From Palleronia abyssalis (GTDB taxonomy: Bacteria; Pseudomonadota; Alphaproteobacteria; Rhodobacterales; Rhodobacteraceae), in assembly GCF_900302445.1 (NCBI RefSeq), contig NZ_ONZF01000012.1, forward strand, positions 1 to 64,000: DNA of 64,000 bases. Reading direction: 5' to 3'. The notes beneath the pieces were generated by a model that did no database searches, was not told the DNA's origin, and was given only the letters and a program-made list of their open reading frames with translations. The stretch's first letter is position 1. The number at the start of each line of letters is the position of its first letter. The translations under genes were made by a program, and so were the position numbers. Below are positions 45,787-55,211 of this stretch, one piece after another.

Positions 45787-46320
45787 TCAGTTCTGCCCCT
45801 TGTCCAGGGCATCCTTCAGCCCCGCGAAGGGTTTGAGGTCGTCGTCCCGGATGGGTTCGGCCCCTTTCGGCAGGCTTTCGGCCTCCACCGGTGCGGTTCC
45901 TTCAGCGCGGGGATAGGGTGGGATCGCCAGGATCAACTCTTCGGTCAGAAGCGCCATCAGATCCAGCACCGAGGGCAAGGGTTCGTCCGCGGTCTCGTCG
46001 GGCATCTCCTGCTCGGCGGCCAGTTCCTCGTCGTAGGCGGCAAGATACCGTCGGTCCACCGACTCGTCCACGCGGGTCGTCACAGGCTCTAGCGTGACGC
46101 CGCAAGGTTGAACGATCGTCGCGCCCAGCGTCGCCTCCAGCTCCCAGTCCCGGGTGCCCGTCGGGCGCAGTTCCCCGGCCAGGCGCAGCTTGCGCAAGGC
46201 GGTCAGGTCCAACTCCTGGGCCAGAAGGGAGCAGGTCTGGGCATCGGGACGCAGGTCGAAGCTGCGCGGGGTCCGCTCGCGGGCGCCGGTCAGGCGGATC
46301 TTCGTGTCGCTGTCTGGCAT
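45787..46320 (-). CDS. DUF177 (YceD-like) protein
   Basis: A 177-residue YceD/DUF177 protein. Start ATG 46320 (MPDSDTKIRLTG) has GGAG 6 nt upstream; earlier ATGs are less good. Family features: LRLAGELRPTGTRDWELEAT, TIVQPCGVTLEPVTTRVDE and the acidic stretch before SVLDLMALLTEELILAIP. The family is usually near rpmF/plsX and has been linked to 23S rRNA accumulation in plants and bacteria. Divergent from the bamE gene. Confidence 0.85.
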   Translation of the reverse strand: MPDSDTKIRLTGARERTPRSFDLRPDAQTCSLLAQELDLTALRKLRLAGELRPTGTRDWELEATLGATIVQPCGVTLEPVTTRVDESVDRRYLAAYDEELAAEQEMPDETADEPLPSVLDLMALLTEELILAIPPYPRAEGTAPVEAESLPKGAEPIRDDDLKPFAGLKDALDKGQN

Positions 46321-46393
46321 CCGGGTCTCCATTCTTGAACGTTGGGCGATATTCGATGTAGTCAGCCGAAGGCACATGGGGCAAGGGACCGAA

Positions 46394-46852
46394 ATGATCG
46401 CGATGAAGTCAGTCCTGCGGAATGCGACGGGTCTATCCTTGGCGCTTTTCCTCGCCGCCTGTTCCGCCGTCTACGAAAACCACGGCTATGTGCCCCCCGA
46501 CGATCTGCTGAACGAGCTTCAGGTCGGCGTCGACAGCCGCACCGAAGTTGCCAGCGCCGTAGGTCGACCCACAGCGACCGGCGTGATGGGCGCAGAAGCC
46601 TGGTACTACGTGCAAAGCCGGTTTCGCCGCTATGGCTACCAGGCCAAGGAAGAGGTGGACCGCGAAGTCGTCGCGATCACCTACAACGATGCCGGCACCA
46701 TCGCGAACATCGAACGCTTCGGGCTGGAAGACGGCCGGGTTGTTCCGATCTCCCGCCGCGTGACGTCGACGAACACGCAAGGCATCAGCTTCCTGCGTCA
46801 GCTCTTCCGCAACATCGGTAACTTCAACCCGGCCGACTTCCTGGGCGATTAA
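46394..46852 (+). CDS. bamE: BamE/SmpA/OmlA-family lipoprotein
   Basis: A 152-residue outer-membrane lipoprotein of the BamE family, an accessory factor of the beta-barrel assembly machine. The signal ends with the lipobox LFLAAC, followed by SAVYENHGYVPPDDLLNEL. The BamE pattern L-x-x-G-V-x-S-R-x-E-V-x-x-x-x-G-x-P (LQVGVDSRTEVASAVGRP) is clear, then AWYYVQSRF. Start ATG 46394 (a second ATG lies at 46403). It overlaps the convergent msrB by 4 bp. Confidence 0.88.
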   Translation: MIAMKSVLRNATGLSLALFLAACSAVYENHGYVPPDDLLNELQVGVDSRTEVASAVGRPTATGVMGAEAWYYVQSRFRRYGYQAKEEVDREVVAITYNDAGTIANIERFGLEDGRVVPISRRVTSTNTQGISFLRQLFRNIGNFNPADFLGD

Positions 46853-47241
46853 TCTTTCGGCCGGAAGTCCAGCGCCACGCCGTTGATGCAGTACCGCAAC
46901 CCGGTGGGCTTCGGCCCGTCGGGGAAGACGTGGCCCAGATGCGCCTCGCACTTCGCGCAATGAACTTCCGTGCGCCGCATGAAGAAGCTGCGATCCTCCT
47001 TGGTCTCGACGTTCTCTTCCGAGAACGGCTCGTAGAACGAGGGCCAGCCGGTGCCGCTTTCGAACTTGTGGTCCTTGTCGAAGACCGGCGTGCCGCAGCA
47101 CACGCAGTTGAACGTGCCGGGGCCGTCGGGGAAATCCTCATGCGTGCCCGCCCGCTCGGTCCCGTGCTTGCGGGTCACCTTGTAGGCCTCGGGCGACAGC
47201 TCGGCGCGCCATTCCTCGTCAGATTTCTGAATCTTGTTCAT
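46849..47241 (-). CDS. msrB: Peptide-methionine (R)-S-oxide reductase
   Basis: A 130-residue MsrB that repairs methionine-R-sulfoxide. Both zinc-binding pairs are present (FNCVCCGTPVF, VHCAKCEAHLGHVF), plus FESGTGWPSFYEP and the catalytic Cys in LRYCINGVALDF. Start ATG 47241 (MNKIQKSDEEWR); a longer frame is rejected. Confidence 0.96.
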   Translation of the reverse strand: MNKIQKSDEEWRAELSPEAYKVTRKHGTERAGTHEDFPDGPGTFNCVCCGTPVFDKDHKFESGTGWPSFYEPFSEENVETKEDRSFFMRRTEVHCAKCEAHLGHVFPDGPKPTGLRYCINGVALDFRPKD

Positions 47242-47344
47242 CGTTACCTCGATCGGGGTGTCACGGAACCGTCGCAGTGGTTCCGCTATTGCTTTGGCAG
47301 TGAATGTAAGCACCAGTGAACATCATGGAAGGGTGGGGCGCGAC

Positions 47345-48076
47345 GTGACCGTTCTGGCCAAGGGCCGCTACAGGGCCGTCGAGGCGGCCACGCCGGGGGC
47401 ACTCCGCCGGTGCCTGTCTCTTCGCGCGCAGGTCTTTCCCGCGGACGGCACGCATGGCTTCGACGAATACGACGACCGGTGCCGCCATATGCTGGTCGAG
47501 GACGCGGCAACGGGCGAGGCCGTCTGCACCTTCCGCCTTCTCCCACTGCGCGACGGGTCGGAGGTCGCCCGCTCCTACTCTGCACGCTATTACGAGCTTG
47601 AGAACCTGACCGGCTTTCAGGGTCCGATGGTCGAGCTTGGGCGCTTCTGCATCCATCCAAATGCGAAAAACGCCGATGTCCTGCGCGTCGCCTGGGGCGC
47701 GCTGACCCGGATCGTCGATGACGAAGGGGTCGAGATGCTATTCGGCTGCGCCTCGTTCCAGGGTACGGACGCCCAGCGCCACGCCGATGCCTTCGCGCTT
47801 TTGCACCAGCGCCACGTCGCCCCGCCCCGGTGGCTGCCGCGCGTCAAGGCGCCGCGGGTCGTCGACCTGGCGCGCGCGCTGCGCCGCCCGCTGGACCCAA
47901 AGCGCGCCATGGCCGCGATGCCTCCGCTTCTGCGCACCTATCTCACGATGGGCGGGTGGGTGTCGGATCATGCCGTGGTGGATAGGGAGATGGACACGAT
48001 GCACGTCTTCACCGGGGTCGAGATCGGGGCGATCCCGCCCGCGCGCCAACGTCTTCTGCGCGCGGTCGCCGGCTGA
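47345..48076 (+). CDS. olsB: OlsB-like N-acyltransferase (ornithine lipid synthesis)
   Basis: A 243-residue GNAT-fold protein similar to OlsB, which adds a 3-hydroxyacyl chain from ACP to the amino group of ornithine. It has CLSLRAQVFPADGTHGFDEYDDRCRHMLVED, VCTFRLLPL and ELGRFCIHPNAKNADVLRV. GTG start at 47345. OlsA would be expected elsewhere; it is not seen in this window. Confidence 0.78.
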   Translation: MTVLAKGRYRAVEAATPGALRRCLSLRAQVFPADGTHGFDEYDDRCRHMLVEDAATGEAVCTFRLLPLRDGSEVARSYSARYYELENLTGFQGPMVELGRFCIHPNAKNADVLRVAWGALTRIVDDEGVEMLFGCASFQGTDAQRHADAFALLHQRHVAPPRWLPRVKAPRVVDLARALRRPLDPKRAMAAMPPLLRTYLTMGGWVSDHAVVDREMDTMHVFTGVEIGAIPPARQRLLRAVAG

Positions 48077-48121
48077 GATTTTCGGTCCGAAACTCTCCGC
48101 CCGGGATCGACGGACAGCTCC

Positions 48122-48424
48122 TTATTCCTTCTCGGTGGTGAAGGTCAGGGGATAACCCTCGTCCTGCCCCATCCGGTTGGCCTGCGCGCTCTTCTCCTCG
48201 GCAATCTCGCGGGTGAAGACCGCCACCACCGACGCACCTAGCTGATGCGCGGTCAGCATGACGCCCAGCGCTTCGCCCTCGCTCATCCGGAACACCCCCT
48301 GAAGCACCTTCGTCACGAAATCGCGCGGCGTGAAGTCGTCGTTCAGCAAGATCACCTTGTACAGCGGCGGGCGCTTGGGCTTGGCCTTTTCCTCGGGGCG
48401 CTTGATGGTTTCCGTCTCGGACAT
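48122..48424 (-). CDS. clpS: ClpS adaptor
   Basis: A 100-residue N-degron adaptor for ClpAP. It has PLYKVILLNDDFTPRDFVTK (the N-end recognition region with the D-D pair), VLQGVFRMSEGEALGVML and AVFTREIAEEKSAQA. The flexible N-terminus is Lys/Glu-rich. Divergent from uup with 58 bp between the starts. Confidence 0.94.
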   Translation of the reverse strand: MSETETIKRPEEKAKPKRPPLYKVILLNDDFTPRDFVTKVLQGVFRMSEGEALGVMLTAHQLGASVVAVFTREIAEEKSAQANRMGQDEGYPLTFTTEKE

Positions 48425-48482
48425 GGCCGGGGATATAGCGCGCGCCCTTGATGGGACCGCCCGCTGCGTCTACCTCGCGCAC

Positions 48483-50294
48483 ATGGCACGCGCACCCCTC
48501 CTCCAGCTTTCCGACATTTCCCTCACGTTTGGGGGCGATCCCGTCTTTTCCGAGCTCGACCTCGTGGTCCAGCCAGGCGACCGAGTCGCGCTTGTTGGGC
48601 GCAACGGGTCGGGTAAATCCACCCTGATGAAGGTCATGGCCGGACTGATCGAGCCTGATCGCGGCGATCGGGTCCTCTCGCCCGGCACCACCACCGGCTA
48701 CATGGAGCAGGAGCCGACCATGGAAGGCTTCGCCACATTGGGCGATTTCGCGACCTCCACGCTGGACCCGGCCGAGGCCTACAAGGTTGAAATGGTCGCC
48801 GACGACCTGACCTTCGACCCCGCGACCGAGCCGTCGAAGGCCTCGGGCGGCGAACGGCGCCGCGCGGCGCTGGCCAAGCTTCTGGCCGAGGCGCCCGAAC
48901 TGATGCTGCTGGACGAGCCGACGAACCACCTCGATATCCGCGCCATCGCCTGGCTCGAGGATCAGCTGAAATCGACCCGCTCGGGCTTCGTCCTCATCAG
49001 CCACGACCGGGCTTTCCTGCGTAATCTCACGAAAGCGACCCTCTGGATCGACCGCGGCGCCGTCCGCCGGCAGGAAAAGGGGTTCGAGAATTTCGAGGAC
49101 TGGCGCGACAAGGTGTGGGAGGACGAGGACATCCACCGCCACAAGCTCGACCGCAAGATCAAGGCCGAGGCGCGCTGGGCCGTGGAAGGCATCAGCGCCC
49201 GGCGCAAGCGCAACCAGGGCCGGGTCCGCGCGCTTCAGGACCTGCGCGAGACGCGCTCGAACATGGTGCGCCGTCAAGGCACGGCGGCGATGGACCTGGA
49301 AAGCGGCCAGCAGTCCGGCAAGAAGGTGATCGAGGCCGAGGATATCGCGAAATCCTACGGCGACCGTACCATCCTGCGCCCGTTCTCGATCAAGATCGGG
49401 CGCGGCGACCGTGTGGCCTTCGTCGGGCCCAACGGCGTCGGCAAGACCACTTTGCTGAAGATGCTCACGGGCGAGATCGAGCCCGACGAGGGTCGCGTGA
49501 AGCACGGCACCAACCTCGAAATCGCCGTCTTCGACCAGGCCCGGGCGCAGCTTGACCCCGAGATGTCGCTTTGGGATAGCCTGACCGGCACGCCCGAAAT
49601 GCGCGTGGGCGGCGCGGCCGACCAGGTGATGGTGCGCGGCACGCCCCGCCATGTCGTGGGCTACCTCAAGGACTTCCTCTTCTCCGAAGCGCAGGCCCGC
49701 GCGCCGGTCCGGTCCCTTTCGGGGGGCGAAAAGGCGCGGCTGCTGCTTGCGCGACTGATGGCCAAGCCCTCGAACCTTCTGGTCCTGGACGAGCCAACCA
49801 ACGATCTGGACATCGAAACGCTGGACCTTCTTCAGGACCTCTTGTCTGACTACGACGGCACCGTCCTTCTGGTCAGCCACGACCGCGATTTCCTCGACCG
49901 GGTGGCGACGCAGACCGTCGCGTTCGAGGGGGAAGGCCGTGCGATGGCCTATGCCGGCGGCTGGTCCGACTATCTGGACCAGAAACCTGACGACCGGGGC
50001 ATGACCGATCCGCAGAAGCCCGCCCCCAAGCCCAAGGCAGCCGCGCCCGCCGCGCCTGCGCCGTCGAAAAAACTCAGCTTTACCGAGTCGCATCGCCTGA
50101 AGACTCTTCCGGACGAGATCGCGCGCCTTGAAGGCGAAATCGAGAAGCTCGAACAACTTCTCGCTGATTCGGATCTCTTCACCCGAGAGCCCGTGAAGTT
50201 CAAAAAGGCGACCGAGGCGCTGTCGGACCGGCAGACCAAGCTCTCCGCAGCCGAAGACGAATGGCTGATCCTAGAGGAAAAGTCGCAAAGCTGA
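48483..50294 (+). CDS. uup: ABC-F ATPase, Uup-like
   Basis: A 603-residue cytoplasmic ATPase with two ABC domains and no membrane part. Domain 1: GRNGSGKSTLMKVMAG, ASGGERRRAALAKLL, LMLLDEPTNHLDI. Domain 2: GPNGVGKTTLLKMLTG, LSGGEKARLLLARLM, LLVLDEPTNDLDIETL. An arginine-rich linker (ARRKRNQGRVRALQDLRE) joins them, and the C-terminus (from residue 510) has an Ala/Pro/Lys stretch and a coiled coil as in Uup. Relatives act on ribosomes or on branched DNA. Confidence 0.93.
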   Translation: MARAPLLQLSDISLTFGGDPVFSELDLVVQPGDRVALVGRNGSGKSTLMKVMAGLIEPDRGDRVLSPGTTTGYMEQEPTMEGFATLGDFATSTLDPAEAYKVEMVADDLTFDPATEPSKASGGERRRAALAKLLAEAPELMLLDEPTNHLDIRAIAWLEDQLKSTRSGFVLISHDRAFLRNLTKATLWIDRGAVRRQEKGFENFEDWRDKVWEDEDIHRHKLDRKIKAEARWAVEGISARRKRNQGRVRALQDLRETRSNMVRRQGTAAMDLESGQQSGKKVIEAEDIAKSYGDRTILRPFSIKIGRGDRVAFVGPNGVGKTTLLKMLTGEIEPDEGRVKHGTNLEIAVFDQARAQLDPEMSLWDSLTGTPEMRVGGAADQVMVRGTPRHVVGYLKDFLFSEAQARAPVRSLSGGEKARLLLARLMAKPSNLLVLDEPTNDLDIETLDLLQDLLSDYDGTVLLVSHDRDFLDRVATQTVAFEGEGRAMAYAGGWSDYLDQKPDDRGMTDPQKPAPKPKAAAPAAPAPSKKLSFTESHRLKTLPDEIARLEGEIEKLEQLLADSDLFTREPVKFKKATEALSDRQTKLSAAEDEWLILEEKSQS

Positions 50295-50498
50295 TCACGT
50301 CCTCTTGAGGACTGGAACTTCACCCACAGAAATACGGCAAATCCCCGCCTAGACCGTGTTTTTTTTATCGCACTCGCCGGTCATCCCGTTACAGGTGCAT
50401 GGAACTCGACCGGTCATAGGGCGTCTATCGTGCAGGTGTCCGGGACAGTTGAATGCGCATCAGCGCAAGGACATCGTAAGAGTTAAATGGAGCAGAAC

Positions 50499-51209
50499 AT
50501 GAAGTTCATCACTACAGCCGCAGTTGGCGCCCTGTTCGCCGGTTCCGCCTATGCCGGCGGCGTCACCCCGGCACCGGTCGAGCCCATGGTTATGACCCCC
50601 GCGCCCGTCGTCATGTCGAACGACTGGACCGGTGGTTATGCCGGTCTCTCGCTCGGCTATGGCGGCGTGAATGTCGACGGCGACGTCTTCGCCGACCTTG
50701 ATGACGACGACGACGATGACGATGAAGACGATCTCATCAACTTCGACATCGACGGTGACGGCGTCATCGGCGGCGCGTTCGCCGGTTACCAGTACGACTT
50801 CGGCAACTTCGTTCTGGGCGGCGAACTCGACCTGAACGCGGCGAACCTCGACTTCGACGACGACGACTTCTTCGGCGACGACCTGAACGTCGACTTCGAC
50901 GACGATGGCGACACCGATGACGGCGGCGCGTCCTTCGATCAGATCCACCGCCTGAAGCTGCGCGCCGGTTACGACGCGGGCAACACGCTGATCTACGGTG
51001 TGGTCGGTGCGGCCTATGCCGAAGCCGAAATCTTCGACGAAGACTACAGCGACACCGGCTACGTGCTGGGTGCTGGTGTGGACTATAAGGTTGCCCCGAA
51101 CGTCACCGTCGGCGGCGAAGTTCTCTACCACGAGTGGAACGACTTCGACGACACCGGCGCCGACTTCGACGCGACCACGGTTCAGGCCCGCGTGGCCTAC
51201 CAGTTCTGA
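50499..51209 (+). CDS. Acidic outer-membrane beta-barrel protein
   Basis: A 236-residue outer-membrane protein of the OmpA-like/Omp25 8-strand type. Signal peptide MKFITTAAVGALFAGSAYA, then a Pro-rich stretch, DWTGGYAGLSLGYGG, FAGYQYDFGNFVLGGELDL, LRAGYDAGNTLIYGVVGAAY and the C-terminal VQARVAYQF, ending in Phe. Residues 66-78 are an Asp/Glu run, and the segment FDIDGDGVIGG resembles an EF-hand-like calcium loop. ATG 50499 has GGAG 7 nt upstream. It is followed by a strong terminator, so likely monocistronic. Confidence 0.88.
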   Translation: MKFITTAAVGALFAGSAYAGGVTPAPVEPMVMTPAPVVMSNDWTGGYAGLSLGYGGVNVDGDVFADLDDDDDDDDEDDLINFDIDGDGVIGGAFAGYQYDFGNFVLGGELDLNAANLDFDDDDFFGDDLNVDFDDDGDTDDGGASFDQIHRLKLRAGYDAGNTLIYGVVGAAYAEAEIFDEDYSDTGYVLGAGVDYKVAPNVTVGGEVLYHEWNDFDDTGADFDATTVQARVAYQF

Positions 51210-51234
51210 TCCCACACGGATCTGAACGTGATGA

Positions 51235-51260
51235 GGGGCCGGTCCGACCGGCCCCTTTTT
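51235..51260 (+). terminator. Terminator of the outer-membrane protein gene
   Basis: GGGGCCGGT / CCG / ACCGGCCCC then TTTTT: a perfect 9-bp stem, 25 bp past the stop. Confidence 0.92.
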
Positions 51261-51329
51261 CGTGTCCGCCCTTGCCTTGACCCTGCGATCTTGCGACACC
51301 CCCGTCGCCAGCCGCACGGGAACAGACCG

Positions 51330-52700
51330 ATGATCCGCCTGACCAACTCCGCCGCCCGCGAAAAGCAGGATTTCGTTCCGCTCGACCCGGAAAACGTGCG
51401 GATGTATGTCTGCGGTCCCACCGTCTACGACCGCGCGCATATGGGGAACGCACGCTCGGCCGTGGTCTTCGACACGCTCTATCGTCTGTTGCGCCACACC
51501 TATGGCGCGGACCACGTGACCTACGTGCGAAACATCACGGACGTGGACGACAAGATCAACGCGCGCGCCGCAGAAAGCGGCCGGTCCATCACCGACATCA
51601 CCGCCGAGACGACCCGCTGGTACGAGGATGACATGGCCGCCCTCGGCTGCTTGCCCCCCGACCAGCAGCCCCGCGCCACCGCTTATATCGACCCCATGAT
51701 CGCGATGATCCGGGGCCTGATCGACGCTGGTCACGCCTATGCGGCCGACGGCCACGTCCTGTTTTCCGTCGACACCTATACGGACTACGGCAAGCTCTCG
51801 GGCCGGTCCGTCGACGACATGATCGCCGGCGCTCGGGTCGAAGTTGCGCCCTACAAGCGCGACCCGATGGATTTCGTGCTGTGGAAGCCCTCGGACGCCG
51901 GCACGCCCGGCTGGGACAGCCCTTGGGGCCGCGGCCGCCCCGGCTGGCACATCGAATGCTCGGCGATGTCCGAGGCGCTTCTGGGCCGCACCTTCGACAT
52001 CCACGGCGGCGGCGGCGACCTGATGTTCCCCCACCACGAGAACGAGATCGCCCAATCCGCCTGCACCCATGACGGCGCGCCCATGGCCCGCTATTGGCTG
52101 CATAACGAGATGTTGCAGGTCGAGGGGCGCAAGATGTCCAAATCGCTGGGCAATTTCTTCACCGTGCGCGACCGCCTGGACGAGGACACGCCGGGCGAGG
52201 TCATGCGCTTCGTCCTGCTGTCGACCCACTATCGCAAACCCATGGACTGGACCGAGGAGAAGGTCCGCACCGCCGAGGTCAGCTTGCGCAAGTGGCACGC
52301 CCTAACAGCGGATGCGACGCCCGGCACGCCGGATCCGCAGGTTGTCGATGCGCTGTCCGACGATCTCAACACCGCCGGGGCCATCGCGCGGCTGCATCGC
52401 ATCGCCGCCATGGTCGAGACGGGCGAAGCACCGTCCGGCGACCTTCTGGCCTCGGCCCGCCTGACCGGCCTACTGACTGAAGGCATCGGCGACTGGGCCG
52501 CTGCCGTGGACCTGTCCGCGCTGGAAACCCGCCTGGCGCAGGCGCGCGCCGAGGCGATGGAAACCAAGGATTTCTCACAGGTGGACGCGATGAAGGCCGC
52601 CCTGGCCGATGCAGGGGTCGAGGTCCGCATGTCCCGCAATGCCGTGGCTTTGACCCCGGCCGCAGGGTTCGACGCGGAGAAACTGAAGGCCCTGTCGTGA
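51330..52700 (+). CDS. cysS: Cysteinyl-tRNA synthetase
   Basis: A 456-residue class I aminoacyl-tRNA synthetase. [18 protein letters not shown] holds the zinc Cys and the HIGH-like [18 protein letters not shown] and [15 protein letters not shown] complete the zinc site; the KMSKS loop is [19 protein letters not shown] 51330 is chosen ([12 protein letters not shown]). It overlaps cimA downstream. Confidence 0.97.
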   Translation: MIRLTNSAAREKQDFVPLDPENVRMYVCGPTVYDRAHMGNARSAVVFDTLYRLLRHTYGADHVTYVRNITDVDDKINARAAESGRSITDITAETTRWYEDDMAALGCLPPDQQPRATAYIDPMIAMIRGLIDAGHAYAADGHVLFSVDTYTDYGKLSGRSVDDMIAGARVEVAPYKRDPMDFVLWKPSDAGTPGWDSPWGRGRPGWHIECSAMSEALLGRTFDIHGGGGDLMFPHHENEIAQSACTHDGAPMARYWLHNEMLQVEGRKMSKSLGNFFTVRDRLDEDTPGEVMRFVLLSTHYRKPMDWTEEKVRTAEVSLRKWHALTADATPGTPDPQVVDALSDDLNTAGAIARLHRIAAMVETGEAPSGDLLASARLTGLLTEGIGDWAAAVDLSALETRLAQARAEAMETKDFSQVDAMKAALADAGVEVRMSRNAVALTPAAGFDAEKLKALS

Positions 52701-54310
52701 CCGAACGCCTCTATCTCTACGACACCACCTTGCGCGACGGGCAGCAGACCCAAGGGGTGCAATTCTCGGTCGAAGAAAAGAAGACCATCACCGCCATGCT
52801 CGACACGCTGGGCGTCGATTACATCGAAGGCGGCTGGCCCGGTGCCAACCCCACGGACAGCGCGTTCTTCGACACCGTCGCCCCCACCCGTGCCACCATG
52901 ACCGCCTTCGGCATGACCAAGCGCGCGGGTCGCTCCGCCGCGAATGACGACGTTCTGGCCGCCGTTCTGAACGCGCGAACCCCGTCCGTCTGTCTCGTCG
53001 GCAAGACCCATGATTACCACGTCGCCACCGCGCTGGGCATCACGAACGACGAGAACCTCGAGAACATCCACGCCTCGCTGTCCCATATCGTCGCCGAGGG
53101 GCGCGAGGCGCTGTTCGATGCGGAACATTTCTTCGACGGCTATGCCTCGGACCGCGACTATGCTCTGTCCTGCCTGCATGCCGCATTCGACGCGGGCGCG
53201 CGCTGGATCGTGCTGTGCGACACCAACGGCGGCACGCTGCCCGGCCGCATCGCCGACATCGTCTCGGAGGTCATCGCCAGTGGCATCCCCGGCGACCGTC
53301 TCGGCATCCACACCCATGACGACACCTCCATGGCCGTCGCCGGATCGCTGGCCGCGGTCGAGGCCGGGGTGCGCCAGATTCAGGGCACCCTGAACGGCCT
53401 GGGCGAACGCTGCGGCAATGCCGACCTCGTCTCGATCATTCCGACGCTTGCGCTGAAGGAGCCCTATGCCTCCCGCTTCGACATCGGCGTAGATGAAGCG
53501 GGGCTGCAATCGCTGACCCGCGTGTCGAACCGGCTGGACGATCTGCTGAACCGCGTGCCGCGCCCGAACGCCCCTTACGTCGGCAGTTCCGCCTTCGCGC
53601 ACAAGGCGGGCCTGCACGCCTCGGCCATAGCCAAGGACCCGGCGACCTACGAACACATCGCCCCTTCGGCCGTCGGCAACCGCCGCGTCATCCCCATGTC
53701 GAATCAGGCCGGGCAGTCGAACCTGCGCGCCCGGCTTCTGGACATGGGACTAAAGGTCGAAATGGGCGATCCCCGTCTGTCGCAGATCCTGCAAGAGATC
53801 AAGGAATGGGAAGACGCCGGCTATTCGTTCGACGAGGCGCAGGCCAGCTTCGAGCTGATCGCCCGCCGCGTCTTGGGCCAGCTTCCCGGGTTCTTCGTCG
53901 TCGACTGGTATCGCGCCATCATCGCCCACCGCGCGGGTACGGGCGGAGTCGATCACTCGTCCGAGGCCAGCCTCCAGGTCCGCATCGGCGAGCGTGTGGA
54001 ACTCAGCCACGCCTTCGGTGGCCAGATCCTCGGCAAGGACAGCGGTCCGGTCGACGCGCTGCACCGCGCGCTGAAGGCCGCGCTGGTGCCCTATGCCGAC
54101 GCCATGGCCGACATGCACCTTGTCGATTTCCGGGTCCGCATCTCGGGGCAGGGGACCGAGGCGGTCACCAAGGTCATCATGAAGTCGGCCGACGGGCAGG
54201 GCCGCAACTGGTCCAGCGTCGGCGTCTCGGCCAACATAATCGAGGCCTCGTTCGAGGCGCTGGTCGACGCGGTGAACTGGAAACTGATCCGCGACGCGGT
54301 GCCGGCGTGA
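52697..54310 (+). CDS. cimA: (R)-citramalate synthase
   Basis: A 537-residue DRE-TIM enzyme that condenses pyruvate and acetyl-CoA to citramalate, the first step of the threonine-independent route to isoleucine. [20 protein letters not shown] (active-site R-D), [20 protein letters not shown] and [19 protein letters not shown] are present. The C-terminal LeuA dimer regulatory domain (from about residue 400) follows. The GTG start overlaps the cysS stop. Distinguished from LeuA by length and the GGWPGANP block. Confidence 0.94.
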   Translation: MTERLYLYDTTLRDGQQTQGVQFSVEEKKTITAMLDTLGVDYIEGGWPGANPTDSAFFDTVAPTRATMTAFGMTKRAGRSAANDDVLAAVLNARTPSVCLVGKTHDYHVATALGITNDENLENIHASLSHIVAEGREALFDAEHFFDGYASDRDYALSCLHAAFDAGARWIVLCDTNGGTLPGRIADIVSEVIASGIPGDRLGIHTHDDTSMAVAGSLAAVEAGVRQIQGTLNGLGERCGNADLVSIIPTLALKEPYASRFDIGVDEAGLQSLTRVSNRLDDLLNRVPRPNAPYVGSSAFAHKAGLHASAIAKDPATYEHIAPSAVGNRRVIPMSNQAGQSNLRARLLDMGLKVEMGDPRLSQILQEIKEWEDAGYSFDEAQASFELIARRVLGQLPGFFVVDWYRAIIAHRAGTGGVDHSSEASLQVRIGERVELSHAFGGQILGKDSGPVDALHRALKAALVPYADAMADMHLVDFRVRISGQGTEAVTKVIMKSADGQGRNWSSVGVSANIIEASFEALVDAVNWKLIRDAVPA

Positions 54311-54320
54311 CCGTGCCGCT

Positions 54321-54427
54321 GTCCGGCATCCTACCCGGCGTTTGTCCGGCGCTTGTCCGGCACGTGACCGGCAACCACCCGGCGCAGGCCCGGCCCTTGT
54401 CCGGCGCGGGTCCGACGGATGTCCGGC
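54321..54427. repeat. 11-bp-period GTCCGGC repeat array
   Basis: The heptamer GTCCGGC or a one- or two-base variant starts at 54333, 54344, 54355, 54366, 54377, 54388, 54399, 54410 and 54421, an exact 11-bp period, with a further copy at 54321 one base out of phase. The four bases between heptamers vary. The array fills most of the space between cimA and the next gene. Confidence 0.8.
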
Positions 54428-54443
54428 GTTTGCGGGACGGGTT

Positions 54444-55184
54444 TTGAGCGTCAATGCCTGTGCCGAGATCGTCCGCGCGGGCGATCCGGACCGCTTCCTT
54501 GCGGCCATGGCCGCCCCCCCCGCGGCCCGCATGGTCCTGTTCCCGATCTATGCGCTGAACGTCGAAGCCGCCCGGGCCCCGTGGGTCACGGCCGAACCGA
54601 TGATCGCCGAGATCCGCCTGCAATGGTGGCGCGACGCCCTGTCCGAGATCGCCGAAGGCATGCCCCCGCGCCGCCACGAGGTGGTCGAGCCGTTGGCTCA
54701 AGCCCTTGATTCCGAAGGGGCAAACCTGCTCGACGCCGCCGTTGTCGCCCGCCGGTGGGAGATCTCGCGCGAACCCTTCACTTCGACCGAGCAGCTTGTC
54801 GCGCATATCGAGGCGATCGCCGGCGCGCTGATGTGGACCGCCGCCCGCGCCCTGGGCGCGACGGACGAGGATGCCGTGCGCGGCACCGGCTTCGCAGGCG
54901 GGCTTGCGGGGTGGTTCACCTCGGTCCCCGACCTGACGGCGCGCGGCCTGCAACCCCTTATGAACGAGGGAGAATCCGAGATCCGCGACCTTGCCCGCAT
55001 GGGCCTCGACCGCCTGTCCCGGGTCAGCCGTGCCGCCCACCCCGCCGCCCTCGCCGCGTGGGAGGCCCGCCCGGTCCTGTCGGCCGCCCTGAAGGATCCG
55101 TCCCGCGTTCGGGACGGCACCCTGACCCGCGCCCCAGCTTTGCGCCGTTTGCGCCTGATGCGCATGGCCGCGCTGGGACGCTGA
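54444..55184 (+). CDS. Squalene/phytoene synthase family protein (NDUFAF6-like)
   Basis: A 246-residue all-helical isoprenoid-synthase-fold protein. ACAEIVRAGDPDRFLAAMAA, LFPIYALNVEAARAPWV and AEIRLQWWRDALSEIAEG are typical of the NDUFAF6-like branch. The D-x-x-x-D pairs of true squalene synthases are not evident, so it may be non-catalytic. In mitochondria the related protein helps assemble complex I. Start at TTG 54444, because the family start aligns there and the upstream extension only translates the 11-bp repeat. Confidence 0.82.
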   Translation: MSVNACAEIVRAGDPDRFLAAMAAPPAARMVLFPIYALNVEAARAPWVTAEPMIAEIRLQWWRDALSEIAEGMPPRRHEVVEPLAQALDSEGANLLDAAVVARRWEISREPFTSTEQLVAHIEAIAGALMWTAARALGATDEDAVRGTGFAGGLAGWFTSVPDLTARGLQPLMNEGESEIRDLARMGLDRLSRVSRAAHPAALAAWEARPVLSAALKDPSRVRDGTLTRAPALRRLRLMRMAALGR

Positions 55185-55211
55185 ACCTATATTGCCAATG
55201 ATTCAGGTTTG

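Noticed and set aside
48009-50156. Long open frame (715 codons) antisense to uup
   Set aside because: Composition shadow of uup; Uup motifs are clear on the other strand.
50460-52298. Open frame (612 codons) antisense to the outer-membrane protein and cysS
   Set aside because: Val/Ile-rich shadow of the Asp-rich codons; crosses a strong terminator of the real gene.
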